A stretch of DNA of 64,000 bases, taken from Paraburkholderia phenazinium (GTDB lineage Bacteria > Pseudomonadota > Gammaproteobacteria > Burkholderiales > Burkholderiaceae). Position numbers and translations under genes: made by a program. The notes under the pieces are model-generated. The model was not told the origin of the DNA. It worked only from the letters and a program-made list of their open reading frames with translations, and did no database searches. Positions 34,706 through 44,135 of this stretch are shown in pieces (the first letter of the stretch is position 1; each line of letters opens with the position of its first letter). Where the stretch lies: NCBI RefSeq assembly GCF_900100735.1, contig NZ_FNCJ01000021.1:62001-126000 (forward strand). The letters are read 5' to 3'.

Positions 34706-35641
34706 TTGCGTAGAGGATTTGCTGCGGCTGCCGCCGCTTCCGTAGGCTGCATGATGCTGGTCGCGCTGGCATCGAAGAACGCCTGTGCATTCGAAGGCGG
34801 GGTTTCCCCCTATCCGGCGGGCGCCGTGGGCACGAACATCGCGGAGATGCCGCCGATACCCGGACTGTTCGCCCTCGAGCAGTTCAATTACAGCTTCTCC
34901 AATGGGCTGTACGGCAACAACGGCGAGAAGCTGCCCATTCCGTTCCGTACCTCCGTATTCTCGGCGACGACGCGTCTGCTCGCCTCATACCCGTTTACCG
35001 TGCTGGGCGCCAATGTGTATTCGCAGCTGGTGCTGCCGTTCGTCTCGCTGCATACGAATGTGTTCGGGCAGAAGGATACGCAGAACGGTCTTTCGAACAT
35101 CACGCTGTCGCCTGTCATTCTGAGCTGGAAGCTCGCGCAGAATTTGACGTTCACCAGCGGTTTCGATATTGCATTCGAGACAGGTTCCTATAGCCCGACG
35201 AAGGCGAGCGTTGCTGTGGGCTATACGTCCCTGCAACCGGTGCTTTCGCTGCGCTACAACGCGCCGAACGGTATCGACGTGGGCCTCGCCAACCGCTTGC
35301 TGATCAATCGCGAAAACGGCGACACGGGTTACCGGTCCGGCACGGCGAGTGTGAGCGAATTCGAGGCCGGGTGGAATGTCGGCAAGTGGAAGCTCGGCCT
35401 CGTCGGTGCGTACCTGAACCAGTTTTCCGACGATCGCCAGAACGGTTCGGCGATCGCCAACAACCGGGCGAAGACGCTCGCACTCGGGCCGTCAATCGCG
35501 TACGACGGCGGGGCGTTCAATATCAACCTCAACTATCAGCAGGGCCTCTATGCGGCAAACACGTCGAAGAGCAACGCGATCTGGCTGAACATCGCGATCC
35601 CGTTGTGGGCGAAACCGCCCGGACCTGCTGCCGGCAACTAA
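34706..35641 (+). CDS. outer-membrane protein, SphA/phenol-degradation MetA-like transporter
   Basis: I start at the TTG at 34706, which has GAGGAGA five bases upstream and gives a signal peptide (MRRGF, Ala-rich core, NACAFE cleavage region). The 311-residue product is rich in beta strands with alternating aromatic residues, such as LFALEQFNYSFSNGLYGNNG and FEAGWNVGKWKLGLVGAYLNQF, as in the family of outer-membrane channels found in aromatic-degradation operons. It is the first gene of the catabolic block and probably lets the substrate into the periplasm. Confidence 0.8.
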   Translation: MRRGFAAAAAASVGCMMLVALASKNACAFEGGVSPYPAGAVGTNIAEMPPIPGLFALEQFNYSFSNGLYGNNGEKLPIPFRTSVFSATTRLLASYPFTVLGANVYSQLVLPFVSLHTNVFGQKDTQNGLSNITLSPVILSWKLAQNLTFTSGFDIAFETGSYSPTKASVAVGYTSLQPVLSLRYNAPNGIDVGLANRLLINRENGDTGYRSGTASVSEFEAGWNVGKWKLGLVGAYLNQFSDDRQNGSAIANNRAKTLALGPSIAYDGGAFNINLNYQQGLYAANTSKSNAIWLNIAIPLWAKPPGPAAGN

Positions 35642-35661
35642 TCACAGTCCGAAGGATTTGC

Positions 35662-36822
35662 ATGTTTCGTTACTTTCCCACGAATTACGTCTGGAACCTC
35701 TCCGTCGATCTCGCGATCGAGATGGGCGCGCGCATCGGCGAAATCGAGGTCATGTGCGCGCCGTTGCAGGAGGCCGCGAAGCAGCCCGATGCGGAAGGAA
35801 CCCGCGCCTTCAGGCAGGCATGGTCGAGCATGGCCGATCGTCTTTGCGAGCTCGCGAGCGAGGACGAGGCGAAGGGCAGGCTGTTGTCGGCCGGTGAAAA
35901 GTTCAAGCGCGCGGCCATCTATCTGATCACCTGCGAACGGCTGCAGGCGCATGACGCGCCGGGGCGCATCGATCTGTATCGGCGCTCACTCGATACGTTC
36001 ACAAAGGGCGTCGGGCTGCTCGGCGAGGACTGCGAGCGCGTGAAGATTCCGTACGGCGAGAGCCACCTTTCCGGCTTGCTCGTGAAGGCGAAGGGGGCAG
36101 GCGCTCGTAGCCCGTTGCTCGTGCAGGTAAATGGCCTGGATTCGACGAAGGAAATGAAATACCTCGTCGGGTTGCCAGCATGGCTGGCGGCGCGCGGGGT
36201 GTCGTCGTTGATCGTGGATCAACCGGGCACCGGCGAAGCGCTGCGTCTGGACGGCCTGCATGCGGTGTACAACTCCGAGTCGTGGGCAAGCAGGATCGTG
36301 GACTGGCTCGAGACGCGCGACGACGTCGATCACAAGCGCATCGGCATGGAAGGCGTCTCGCTGGGCGGCTACTACTGCCCGCGTGCACTGGCTTTCGAGC
36401 CGCGTTTCGCATGCGGTGTCGTGTGGGGTGCGAATCACGACTGGCGCGACGTGCAGAAAAAGCGCCTGCAGCGCGAAGGCAATTTCCCGGTGCCGCACTA
36501 CTGGAAACACGTCTGCTGGGTGTGGGGCGCGAAGGACGTCGACGAGTTCATGCAGATCGCGGAAAACGTTCATCTCGACGGCGTGCTCGATCGCATCCAG
36601 GTGCCATTTCTGGTGACGCACGGTGAGAAGGATTCGCAGATTCCCGTGGCGTGGGCGCATCGCACCTACGAACAGCTCGTGAACAGTCCGAAGCGCGAAC
36701 TGAAGATCTTTACCGATCGGGAAGGCGGAGTCCAGCACTCCAGCTTCGACAACTCGATCAACGCAGGTCACTACATCGCCGACTGGGTGGCCGAAATCCT
36801 CGGCGGGCATACCGCTTTCTGA
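35662..36822 (+). CDS. alpha/beta hydrolase resembling 2,6-dihydroxypseudooxynicotine C-C hydrolase
   Basis: The 386-residue protein has a helical N-terminal part of about 140 residues followed by an alpha/beta-hydrolase core. The catalytic set is visible: Ser233 in GVSLGG, Asp324 in HGEKDSQIP and His359 in GGVQHSSFD. This domain order matches DHPON hydrolase, which cleaves a C-C bond in nicotine breakdown, and related FrsA/DUF1100-type enzymes. GAAGGA precedes the ATG. In this operon a C-C or ester cleavage after ring opening or side-chain oxidation is likely; the substrate is unknown. Confidence 0.75.
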   Translation: MFRYFPTNYVWNLSVDLAIEMGARIGEIEVMCAPLQEAAKQPDAEGTRAFRQAWSSMADRLCELASEDEAKGRLLSAGEKFKRAAIYLITCERLQAHDAPGRIDLYRRSLDTFTKGVGLLGEDCERVKIPYGESHLSGLLVKAKGAGARSPLLVQVNGLDSTKEMKYLVGLPAWLAARGVSSLIVDQPGTGEALRLDGLHAVYNSESWASRIVDWLETRDDVDHKRIGMEGVSLGGYYCPRALAFEPRFACGVVWGANHDWRDVQKKRLQREGNFPVPHYWKHVCWVWGAKDVDEFMQIAENVHLDGVLDRIQVPFLVTHGEKDSQIPVAWAHRTYEQLVNSPKRELKIFTDREGGVQHSSFDNSINAGHYIADWVAEILGGHTAF

Positions 36823-36850
36823 CTACTTCATTTAACTTGAAATCGAGCTC

Positions 36851-37804
36851 ATGAATATCATCGGACCCGATACGCTCGTCTTCGGCGTGGACGACGTAGC
36901 AAGCTGCAACCAGTACCTTCTCGACTACGGCCTCGCGCCAGTCCATGCCGATGAGACCGGCGGCCGCTTCGAAGCGCTCGACGGCACCGCGATCGAAATC
37001 CGGCGCGCCGATGACCCGGAGTTGCCTCCCGCGCTCGCCACTGGGAGCATGCTGCGCAAGACAACGTATGGCGTGGCCGACGCCGCAGCGCTGCAGGCCA
37101 TCGCGGCCGAACTGCAACGCGACCGTGAAGTACGGCAACTCGCGGACGGCTCGATCGAATCGGTCGACGACATGGGTTTTGTTCTCGGCTTCCAGATCAC
37201 CGTTAGACGTTCGCTCGCTCTGCCCGCTGAGACAGTTAATGCACCGGGCGCAGCGGCGCAGCGAGCACCGAACATGGTCGCCGTGAACGACGACACGGAT
37301 CTCACGCCTCGCTCGCTTTCGCATGTCGTTTATTTCGTACCCGACGCCGGCAAGGCGGAGGCGTTCTACGTCGAACGCCTGGGTTTTCGCTGCTCGGACC
37401 GTTTCACCGGTGTTGGACCGTTTCTACGGCCGGCCGGCACGCTCGATCATCACACGCTGTTCATGATCCAGACGCCACCGTTCATGAAAGGCTGCGAGCA
37501 CTTCACTTTCCATATGGGCGGACCGACCGAGGTCATGCAAGCCGGCACGCGCTTCGTGGAGAAGGGTTATCAGTCATTCTGGGGGCCGGGGCGCCACCGG
37601 TTCGGATCGAACTGGTTCTGGTACTTCAATAGCCCGTTGGGTTGCCACGTCGAGTACGACGCGGACATGGACCTTCACGACGATGACTGGACCGCGCGCG
37701 CGGCGCCGATGGGTGCGGACGCTTCGCAGTTGTTCCTGTTCCAGCATCGCGAGAAATGGGCGCCTGGCGGACCTCCAGCTGCCCCGTCGAAAACCGCTGG
37801 TTAA
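36851..37804 (+). CDS. two-domain VOC-family (extradiol dioxygenase-like) protein
   Basis: The 317 residues contain two vicinal-oxygen-chelate modules, about 1-120 and 155-290. The second keeps likely metal ligands: His in LSHVVYFV, His in DHHTLFMIQ and Glu in GCHVEYDAD. This is the arrangement of type I extradiol ring-cleavage dioxygenases, where the C-terminal module binds Fe(II). It lies 28 bp after the hydrolase gene. It is the best ring-cleavage candidate in the cluster, though a non-oxygenase VOC enzyme cannot be excluded. Confidence 0.75.
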   Translation: MNIIGPDTLVFGVDDVASCNQYLLDYGLAPVHADETGGRFEALDGTAIEIRRADDPELPPALATGSMLRKTTYGVADAAALQAIAAELQRDREVRQLADGSIESVDDMGFVLGFQITVRRSLALPAETVNAPGAAAQRAPNMVAVNDDTDLTPRSLSHVVYFVPDAGKAEAFYVERLGFRCSDRFTGVGPFLRPAGTLDHHTLFMIQTPPFMKGCEHFTFHMGGPTEVMQAGTRFVEKGYQSFWGPGRHRFGSNWFWYFNSPLGCHVEYDADMDLHDDDWTARAAPMGADASQLFLFQHREKWAPGGPPAAPSKTAG

Positions 37805-37818
37805 CGCGAAGCGCCATC

Positions 37819-38220
37819 ATGTCAATGGCCGCGCAGGCGATTCGCGTCGCCCGACTCGATGACCTCGACGACCCCGGGTCGCGTGGTTGTGATCCTGCTG
37901 GGCAGGGGGGCGATACGTTGCTGATCGTTCGCCGTGGCGATGAGGTCTTTGCATATCTGAACGCGTGTCCGCATTACGGCAGCACGCCGATGGCGTGGCG
38001 CAAGGACGAATACCTGAACGGCGACGGCACCCGCATCGTCTGCCACGCGCACGGGGCGCAGTTCGACATTGCGACCGGTGAGTGCCTGGTGGGACCGTGC
38101 TTAGGTCAACGGTTGACGCGGCTCGATACGGCAGTGACGGAAGACGGGGACGTATGCGTCTTGATGCCGTTGGGTTCAGCACCGCAGCACGGCGAAGACG
38201 AAAACGCGGGCGAAACATAG
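37819..38220 (+). CDS. Rieske [2Fe-2S] ferredoxin-like protein
   Basis: The 133-residue protein has CPHYGSTPMAW (C-x-H) and CHAHGAQFDI (C-x-x-H), the four ligands of a Rieske cluster. The long insert between the two motifs is characteristic of a subgroup found in degradation operons. The ATG at 37819 follows the VOC gene by 14 bases. It may pass electrons to an oxygenase; no ring-hydroxylating alpha subunit is encoded nearby, so its partner is unclear. Confidence 0.85.
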   Translation: MSMAAQAIRVARLDDLDDPGSRGCDPAGQGGDTLLIVRRGDEVFAYLNACPHYGSTPMAWRKDEYLNGDGTRIVCHAHGAQFDIATGECLVGPCLGQRLTRLDTAVTEDGDVCVLMPLGSAPQHGEDENAGET

Positions 38221-38348
38221 CGCACATCGCTTGGGCAAAAAGTGCGCGGGCCAATGAGGATCGGCATCCTTGCGCGCACCGCTTAAAAACAGACAACGCT
38301 CCTGCGTATCAAGATCGCGGGTGCCAGATGAAATCAGGAGACTTCAGC

Positions 38349-39476
38349 ATGACTTCCGTTCGGCATGTCCTCATAGTCGGAGGCGGCTTTTCCGGTATGG
38401 CCACCGCGATTCAATGCGCAAAGCAGGGGCTGAAGGTCGATCTCGCGGAGATCGACCGCGAGTGGCGCGCCTATGGCGCCGGCATCAGCATCGGCGGCCC
38501 GACGCTGCGCGCGTTGCAGACGATCGGCGTGGTCGATGCGGTGATGGAGCGCGGCTACTGTGGCGACGGCGTGAATCTCTTCACATCGACTGGCACACCG
38601 CTGGGACAACTGCCGACACCTCGGGTGGCGGGACCGGACGTTCCGGGCGGTGGCGCGATCATGCGGCCGATACTGGCCGACATTCTTGCCGAGGCGACAA
38701 GAGCGTCGGGTGTGCACGTGCGCCTGGGCTGCACGTTCTCTCAAATCGTGCAGCGGGACGATGGCGTCGAGGTCACACTGACAGACGGCACGCGGGCCAC
38801 GTATGACCTCGTGGTCGGCGCCGATGGCCTGTACTCGAAAGTACGCCAGGCGGTGCTGCCCGACTCGCCCCAGCCGCGGTATACGGGGCAAGGGATATGG
38901 CGGGCCGTCGTGCCGCGCCCGGCTGAGATCACCTGCGCGACGATGTGGATGGGACACAAGGTCAAGGCCGGCGTGAATCCGGTTTCACACGACGAGATGT
39001 ACGTCTTCGTTACCGAGGATCGTCCGACCAACGAGCGCGTCGATCCTGAGCGCTGGCCGGAGATGTTGCGCGAGCTGCTGGCGTCTTTCAGCGCGCCGCT
39101 GGTGCAGGCAGTGCGCGATCAGATCGGCTCGCATTCGACGGTCATCTACCGGCCCCTGGAACGGCTGCTCGTGCCGCAGCCGTGGTTTGCGGGGCGCGTG
39201 GTGCTCGTCGGCGATGCGGTACATGCGACGACACCTCATATGGCTGCGGGAGCGGGCATTGGCGTCGAGGACGGCATCGTGCTCGCCGAAGAACTCGGCC
39301 GGGGCGCGACACTCGAAGCGGCCTTGCTTGCCTACCAGGCGCGGCGTTGGGAACGCTGCCGCATCGTCGTAGAGAACTCCGGCCGGCTCGGTGAAATCGA
39401 GATTTGCGGCGGCGACAAGGCAGAACACGCGCAGATCATGCGCGAGACGCTGATGAGTCTGGCCCAGCCGATCTGA
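38349..39476 (+). CDS. FAD-dependent aromatic monooxygenase
   Basis: The 375-residue protein shows the group A flavin monooxygenase motifs: GGGFSGMATAI for FAD, DLVVGADGLYSKVR (DG motif) and GRVVLVGDAVHATTPHMAAGAGIGVEDG (GD motif). Wording is close to salicylate hydroxylase and 6-hydroxynicotinate 3-monooxygenase. It should hydroxylate an aromatic or heteroaromatic ring using NAD(P)H and O2, often with loss of CO2. I chose the ATG at 38349 with GGAG eight bases upstream; an ATG at 38328 is less well placed. Confidence 0.88.
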   Translation: MTSVRHVLIVGGGFSGMATAIQCAKQGLKVDLAEIDREWRAYGAGISIGGPTLRALQTIGVVDAVMERGYCGDGVNLFTSTGTPLGQLPTPRVAGPDVPGGGAIMRPILADILAEATRASGVHVRLGCTFSQIVQRDDGVEVTLTDGTRATYDLVVGADGLYSKVRQAVLPDSPQPRYTGQGIWRAVVPRPAEITCATMWMGHKVKAGVNPVSHDEMYVFVTEDRPTNERVDPERWPEMLRELLASFSAPLVQAVRDQIGSHSTVIYRPLERLLVPQPWFAGRVVLVGDAVHATTPHMAAGAGIGVEDGIVLAEELGRGATLEAALLAYQARRWERCRIVVENSGRLGEIEICGGDKAEHAQIMRETLMSLAQPI

Positions 39477-39491
39477 GACGGAGAACGAACA

Positions 39492-40682
39492 ATGGCACAG
39501 AACATCACAGCGGATGCCGCGCAAGCCGGCGCTCACGCGGGTACGCGATATGGAGGATTTGGCGTGCTGGCGCTGCTCGTTGCGCACTGCGCCGGCATGG
39601 TGGACCTCGTCGCGCTGCCTGTCTGGGTCGGCACACTGATCGGCGACTATCATCTCGATCCGCAGCAGGCCGGTTTGCTGGCCACGCTATTTCTGGCCGG
39701 CGCGGTCGCGAGCAGCGTTTTTCTGTCGCCCCGCCTGAACCGTTTGCAGGCCCGTCTTATCGCTCCGGCGGGCTTCGCTGTCGCAGCCGTTGCGTTTGCC
39801 GTCACCGCGGCAATCGATCGCTATGAGTTGACGGCCGGTCTGCATCTTGCCGCCGGGCTCGCCGTCGGCAGCAGCCTGAGCGTCACGCACGGAGCGATTG
39901 GGCGCAGTCTGAACCCGCATCGCCTGTTCGCAATCGCCGGCTTGTCGTTGGGATGTTTTGCAGTCGCTTTCCTCGGCGCCACGCCGGTGTTGATCGCGGC
40001 CAAGGGCGGCAAGGCGCTTTTCGACGTGTTCGCCAGCGTGATGGCCGTCGCCGCGCTGATGTCAGCGGTAGCTTTCCCGACGACCGGCTCGCGTGATGCA
40101 GGCGCAACGAGAGCCGAGTCGCCGCTCGATCGCGCGGTCTGGTTCGGCATGCTCGGCGTCGCCTGCATGGGACTCACGCAAGCCATGGTGTTCGCTTTCG
40201 TGCAGCGCATCGGGCTCGATCGAGGCTTTGGCTTCTCCGCTGTGACGGGTGTGCTCATTGCTCTTGGTCTGGTCAACCTGATCCCCGCGCCGCTCGCTGG
40301 CTTGCTCGAAGCGCGCTTGCCGGGCGTGCGAGTGGTGCAGGGCGGGGCACTGGCGCAGGCCGTCATCGCGCTGACGCTCACGCAGAGCGGCACCTTCGCG
40401 CCCTATGCGGCTGCTACCGCGGTCTTTGCGGCGGTGATGATCTTCACGCACACTTTTGCGTTCGGCATCCTCGCGCGCCTCGACAGGACCGGGCGTGCGG
40501 TCGCGGCGACACCCGCCATGCTCATGACGGGCGCCGCCATCGGCCCGATTCTTGGCGGCACGCTCGTCAAGCAGTTTGGTTACGGCAGCCTCGGCGCGGC
40601 AGCCGTGGCAATCGCGGCGGTCGCAATCGTCTGTTTTTCACGGCTTGCCCCAGGTGCACGCCTCGCAGGAGTTTCCGAATGA
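39492..40682 (+). CDS. MFS transporter, probably for the pathway substrate
   Basis: The 396-residue protein has about 12 membrane helices without strong family-specific motifs. It lies 15 bp after the monooxygenase gene and its end overlaps the cyclase start by 4 bases, so it belongs to the operon. Uptake of the aromatic acid is the simplest role; efflux of an intermediate is possible. Confidence 0.82.
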   Translation: MAQNITADAAQAGAHAGTRYGGFGVLALLVAHCAGMVDLVALPVWVGTLIGDYHLDPQQAGLLATLFLAGAVASSVFLSPRLNRLQARLIAPAGFAVAAVAFAVTAAIDRYELTAGLHLAAGLAVGSSLSVTHGAIGRSLNPHRLFAIAGLSLGCFAVAFLGATPVLIAAKGGKALFDVFASVMAVAALMSAVAFPTTGSRDAGATRAESPLDRAVWFGMLGVACMGLTQAMVFAFVQRIGLDRGFGFSAVTGVLIALGLVNLIPAPLAGLLEARLPGVRVVQGGALAQAVIALTLTQSGTFAPYAAATAVFAAVMIFTHTFAFGILARLDRTGRAVAATPAMLMTGAAIGPILGGTLVKQFGYGSLGAAAVAIAAVAIVCFSRLAPGARLAGVSE

Positions 40683-41482
40683 AGCCGAATCGCAGTTTTA
40701 TCGATCTTTCCATTTACCTCGAGAACGATGTGCTCTCCGATCCTCCGCCGCTCGCGCCGAAGATCACCTATCAGAAACACGCCGACACCGTGCGCGAATT
40801 CATGGCGATGCTGCCGGGAACGAAGGTGGAAGACTTCCCCGACGGTGAAGCGGCCGCGGCCGAATGGGTCACGTTGACGACGCACAGCGGCACGCACCTC
40901 GACGCGCCCTGGCATTTCCATTCGACGATGGATGCGAGTCTCGGTGACCCGAAAGCGTCGACAACCATTGACGAGGTACCGCTCGAATGGTGTTTTCAAC
41001 CGGGTGTCAAACTCGATTTTCGACATTTCCCGGACGGCTACGTTGCGACCGCTGCCGATGTTGAAACCGAACTCGCAAGGATCGGCCATCGACTCGAACC
41101 GCTCGACATCGTCGTCGTGAACACGCGCGCCGGCTCACGCTACGGACAGGGTGACTATGTCAATGCGGGTTGCGGAATGGGCTACGAGGCCACCATGTAC
41201 CTGCTTGAGCGCGGTGTGCGACTGACCGGCACCGACGCATGGAGCTGGGACGCGCCTTTTTCGTACACGGCGAAGAAGATCGCCGAGACCGGTGACATCT
41301 CGCTGATCTGGGAAGGCCACAAGGCGGGCCGCGACATCGGCTATTGCCATCTCGAGAAGCTGCACAACCTCGAAGCGCTGCCGCCGCACGGCTTCACCAT
41401 TAGCTGCTTTCCCCACAAGATTCGGGGCGCGTCGGCCGGCTGGACTCGCGCTGTTGCAATTTTCGATGAGGTGCACGCATGA
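40679..41482 (+). CDS. cyclase-family metal-dependent hydrolase (kynurenine formamidase-like)
   Basis: The signature HSGTHLDAPWHF (residues 69-80) provides the metal-binding His and Asp of the cyclase/KynB family. Members hydrolyse amides such as N-formylkynurenine, isatin or N-formylanthranilate, or act as dehydratases. At 267 residues it is a little longer than KynB. Its presence hints at an amide or N-formyl bond in a pathway intermediate, which would fit an N-heterocyclic substrate. It overlaps neighbours by ATGA on both sides. Confidence 0.82.
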   Translation: MKPNRSFIDLSIYLENDVLSDPPPLAPKITYQKHADTVREFMAMLPGTKVEDFPDGEAAAAEWVTLTTHSGTHLDAPWHFHSTMDASLGDPKASTTIDEVPLEWCFQPGVKLDFRHFPDGYVATAADVETELARIGHRLEPLDIVVVNTRAGSRYGQGDYVNAGCGMGYEATMYLLERGVRLTGTDAWSWDAPFSYTAKKIAETGDISLIWEGHKAGRDIGYCHLEKLHNLEALPPHGFTISCFPHKIRGASAGWTRAVAIFDEVHA

Positions 41483-42075
41483 GCTTGCCGCCAATTCGCC
41501 GTGTCGTCACGGGCCACGACTCGCGCGGACGCGCGCTCGTCACGTCGGACGGTCCGTTGCAGACCGTAGTCGAAATCCAGGCTATTCCCGGCACGATCTT
41601 TCATGAGGTGTGGTCGACGGCAGGCAGCCCGGCTCATGTGGACAACGGGCCGGACCCGACTGCCGGGCCCTTGATGCTGCCGCCGCCGAAACAGGGGACG
41701 CGTTTGCGCTTTGTCGATATTCCTCCGGACACCCAGGAGTTTCTCACTGACGGCGCCTCCAGGATGCACGCTGCGTTCAGCGAGACAGGCAATGCGAATG
41801 TATCGACAGTGCAGGGGGACTCGCCGCATCCGTTGATGCATCGCACGGAGTCGATTGATTATGGCGTCGTGATCGACGGCGAAATGACGTTGATTCTCGA
41901 CGATGGGGAAGTGGCGCTCGCGCCGGGGAGCATCGTGATCCAGCGCGGCACCAATCACGCGTGGGCCAACCGCTCGAACCGCGTGTGCCGCATGTTGTTC
42001 GTGCTGGTCGGCGGTACTTATGACAGCGCGATTGCCGCTGCGCTCAACCTGCCGGTGGAGGCGCAAACACGATGA
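41479..42075 (+). CDS. cupin-domain protein
   Basis: The 198-residue protein has a single C-terminal cupin barrel (HRTESIDYGVVIDGEMTLILDDGEVALAPGSIVIQRGTNHAW), where the His, Glu and later His can bind a metal. An N-terminal extension of about 110 residues precedes it. Such proteins may be dioxygenases, isomerases or small-molecule sensors. It overlaps both neighbours by 4 bases. Confidence 0.8.
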   Translation: MSLPPIRRVVTGHDSRGRALVTSDGPLQTVVEIQAIPGTIFHEVWSTAGSPAHVDNGPDPTAGPLMLPPPKQGTRLRFVDIPPDTQEFLTDGASRMHAAFSETGNANVSTVQGDSPHPLMHRTESIDYGVVIDGEMTLILDDGEVALAPGSIVIQRGTNHAWANRSNRVCRMLFVLVGGTYDSAIAAALNLPVEAQTR

Positions 42076-43076
42076 AATTCGCCACTTTGCGTGGTCAGCG
42101 CGACGGCGCTTTGCTCGTCGTCTCGCGTGATCTTCGTCATGCCGTGGAAGCAACGGGCATTGCTGGAACCTTGCTCGAAGCGATCGAACGGTGGCCGCAG
42201 GTCGCGCGGCAATTGCAGGCACGCTATGAAGAGCTGAACGCCGGGCGTGCGGCTGACGCATTCGCGTTCGACTCAAGAATGTGCGCCGCGCCGTTGCCGC
42301 GCGGTCCCCAATGGTGCGATGGCTCTGCATTCCTGAGTCACGGCCGCTTGATGGAGCGTGCATTCAGCACGCCGCCTATTCCCGAATTCGACACCGTGCC
42401 GGTCATGTACCAGGGCGCGAGCGACGACTTCCTCGGTCCGACCGACGACGTCCCACTGCCGGACGAGCGCGACGGCATCGACTTCGAAGGCGAGTTCGGC
42501 GTGATAGTCGACGCTGTGCCGATGGGTGTATCGGCGACCGACGCAATCAAGCATATTCGCCTCGTCGTGCAGATCAACGACTGGAGCCTGCGCGGGTTTG
42601 GACCGCGGGAAATGAAGAGCGGCTTTGGGTTTCTGCAAGCCAAACCGTCTACCAGCTTCGCACCTGTGGCGCTCACGCCAGACGGATTGGGAACCGCGTG
42701 GCGCGACGCCCGCGTGCATTTACGCCTGCACGTGGACTGGAACGGCCGCTGGTTCGGCCACCCATGCGGCAGTGAGATGAATTTCAGTTTTGGCGATCTC
42801 ATTGCGCACGCTGCGCGCACTCGGCGGCTGGCCGCCGGAACCATCATCGGGTCTGGCACCGTGTCGAATGTGGCTCGCACGGCAGGATCGGCCTGTATCG
42901 CCGAGCGGCGGGTCATTGAGATTCTGGACGAAGGGCAGGTAAAAACCGGCTTCATGCATTTCGGCGACCGGGTCAGCATGACGGCTCGTAACGCAGAAGG
43001 TGAAACGCCATTCGGCGCGATCGATCAGCGTGTCGTACAGGCACGCCCGGCGGATGCCGAAGAGGTTCGCCCATGA
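42072..43076 (+). CDS. fumarylacetoacetate hydrolase (FAH) family protein
   Basis: The 334-residue protein carries the FAH fold, with acidic ligands in IDFEGEFGVIVD and the basic Lys and Asp residues in INDWSLRGF and FLQAKPSTSF. The family hydrolyses or decarboxylates beta-keto acids made after ring cleavage. With the VOC dioxygenase and the C-C hydrolase it forms a plausible lower pathway. It is joined by 4-base overlaps to the cupin and epimerase genes. Confidence 0.87.
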   Translation: MKFATLRGQRDGALLVVSRDLRHAVEATGIAGTLLEAIERWPQVARQLQARYEELNAGRAADAFAFDSRMCAAPLPRGPQWCDGSAFLSHGRLMERAFSTPPIPEFDTVPVMYQGASDDFLGPTDDVPLPDERDGIDFEGEFGVIVDAVPMGVSATDAIKHIRLVVQINDWSLRGFGPREMKSGFGFLQAKPSTSFAPVALTPDGLGTAWRDARVHLRLHVDWNGRWFGHPCGSEMNFSFGDLIAHAARTRRLAAGTIIGSGTVSNVARTAGSACIAERRVIEILDEGQVKTGFMHFGDRVSMTARNAEGETPFGAIDQRVVQARPADAEEVRP

Positions 43077-44023
43077 GAATAATGGTGACTGGCGCCAATG
43101 GATTTGTTGGTACGGCCTTGGTTCGGCGACTGCTGCGCGAAGGTGTCGTCCAAGCTGGCGATATTTCGGAACTGCTGTTAGTCGACAAGCAATTCGATAC
43201 GGTGTTTGCCGATACGCGCGTGACGGCAATCAACGGCGATTTTGGATGCCACGAGACTCTCGAGGCGTTGTTGTCGAAGCCGGTCGATCTCGTGTTTCAT
43301 CTGGCCAGTGTACCGGGTGCACAGGCGGAAGCGGACCCTGCCTTGGGCAATCGTATCAATTTGCAGGGGACGGTTGCACTGTTCGAGAACCTCGCGCAAC
43401 AGACAACGCGGCATGGACGCCTGGCGCGGGTCGTTTTTGCCAGCAGCGTGGCTGTCTATGGCACGCAGTTGCCTCCACAAATGGACGAGCACACGATGGT
43501 CCGGCCGACGATCAGCTACGGCGTGCACAAGCTGATCGGCGAACTGATTCTGGCGGACTGGACGCGTCACCGAAAGCTGGATGGGCGTTCGTTGCGTCTG
43601 CCTGGCATTGTGGCGCGCCCGGGTCTGTCCACCGGGCACGGTTCGGCTTTCATGAGTGCCATCTTCCGCGCGGCACAACTTGGTCAAGCCTACACCTGTC
43701 CGGTGTCGCCATCGGCCAGTGCATGGTGGATGTCCTGCGTCCGCTGTGTGGATAACCTTCTGCACGCCGCTCGCCTTGCCGCGGAGGGCCTGCATGCCGA
43801 ACGTGTCTGGGTGCCCCCAATGCTGCATTTGAAGGTTGATGCGGTGGTCGATGCGCTGGTGCGCCGTTTCGGATCAGCGCAGATCGAGTACGCGCCCGTG
43901 CAGGCGATCGAAAGACTGTTTGGATGTCAACCGCCACTGATTGATGAGCGTGCGAGTGCTGCTGGATTTCAGCACGACGGTACCGTGGATGCGCTCGTTG
44001 AGAACGCGCTGGCCGATGAATGA
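43073..44023 (+). CDS. NAD-dependent epimerase/dehydratase (short-chain, DenD-like)
   Basis: GANGFVG at residues 7-13 binds NAD, and SSVAVYG with YGVHK supplies the Ser/Tyr/Lys catalytic set of extended short-chain dehydrogenases. It resembles D-erythronate dehydrogenases and UDP-sugar epimerases. Its presence as the last gene of a ring-cleavage operon is unusual; it may oxidise a hydroxy-acid product. It is convergent with the sugar-acid module. Confidence 0.82.
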   Translation: MRIMVTGANGFVGTALVRRLLREGVVQAGDISELLLVDKQFDTVFADTRVTAINGDFGCHETLEALLSKPVDLVFHLASVPGAQAEADPALGNRINLQGTVALFENLAQQTTRHGRLARVVFASSVAVYGTQLPPQMDEHTMVRPTISYGVHKLIGELILADWTRHRKLDGRSLRLPGIVARPGLSTGHGSAFMSAIFRAAQLGQAYTCPVSPSASAWWMSCVRCVDNLLHAARLAAEGLHAERVWVPPMLHLKVDAVVDALVRRFGSAQIEYAPVQAIERLFGCQPPLIDERASAAGFQHDGTVDALVENALADE

Positions 44024-44135
44024 AATGAAGGTGGGCTCGACAACCGTGACGGCAAGGTGATACGCAAGGCACCTGACGTTGTCCATCGCAGGGCTGCAAC
44101 TTCCGCATACAGAGCAGTCTTTGTTAAACCACCCG

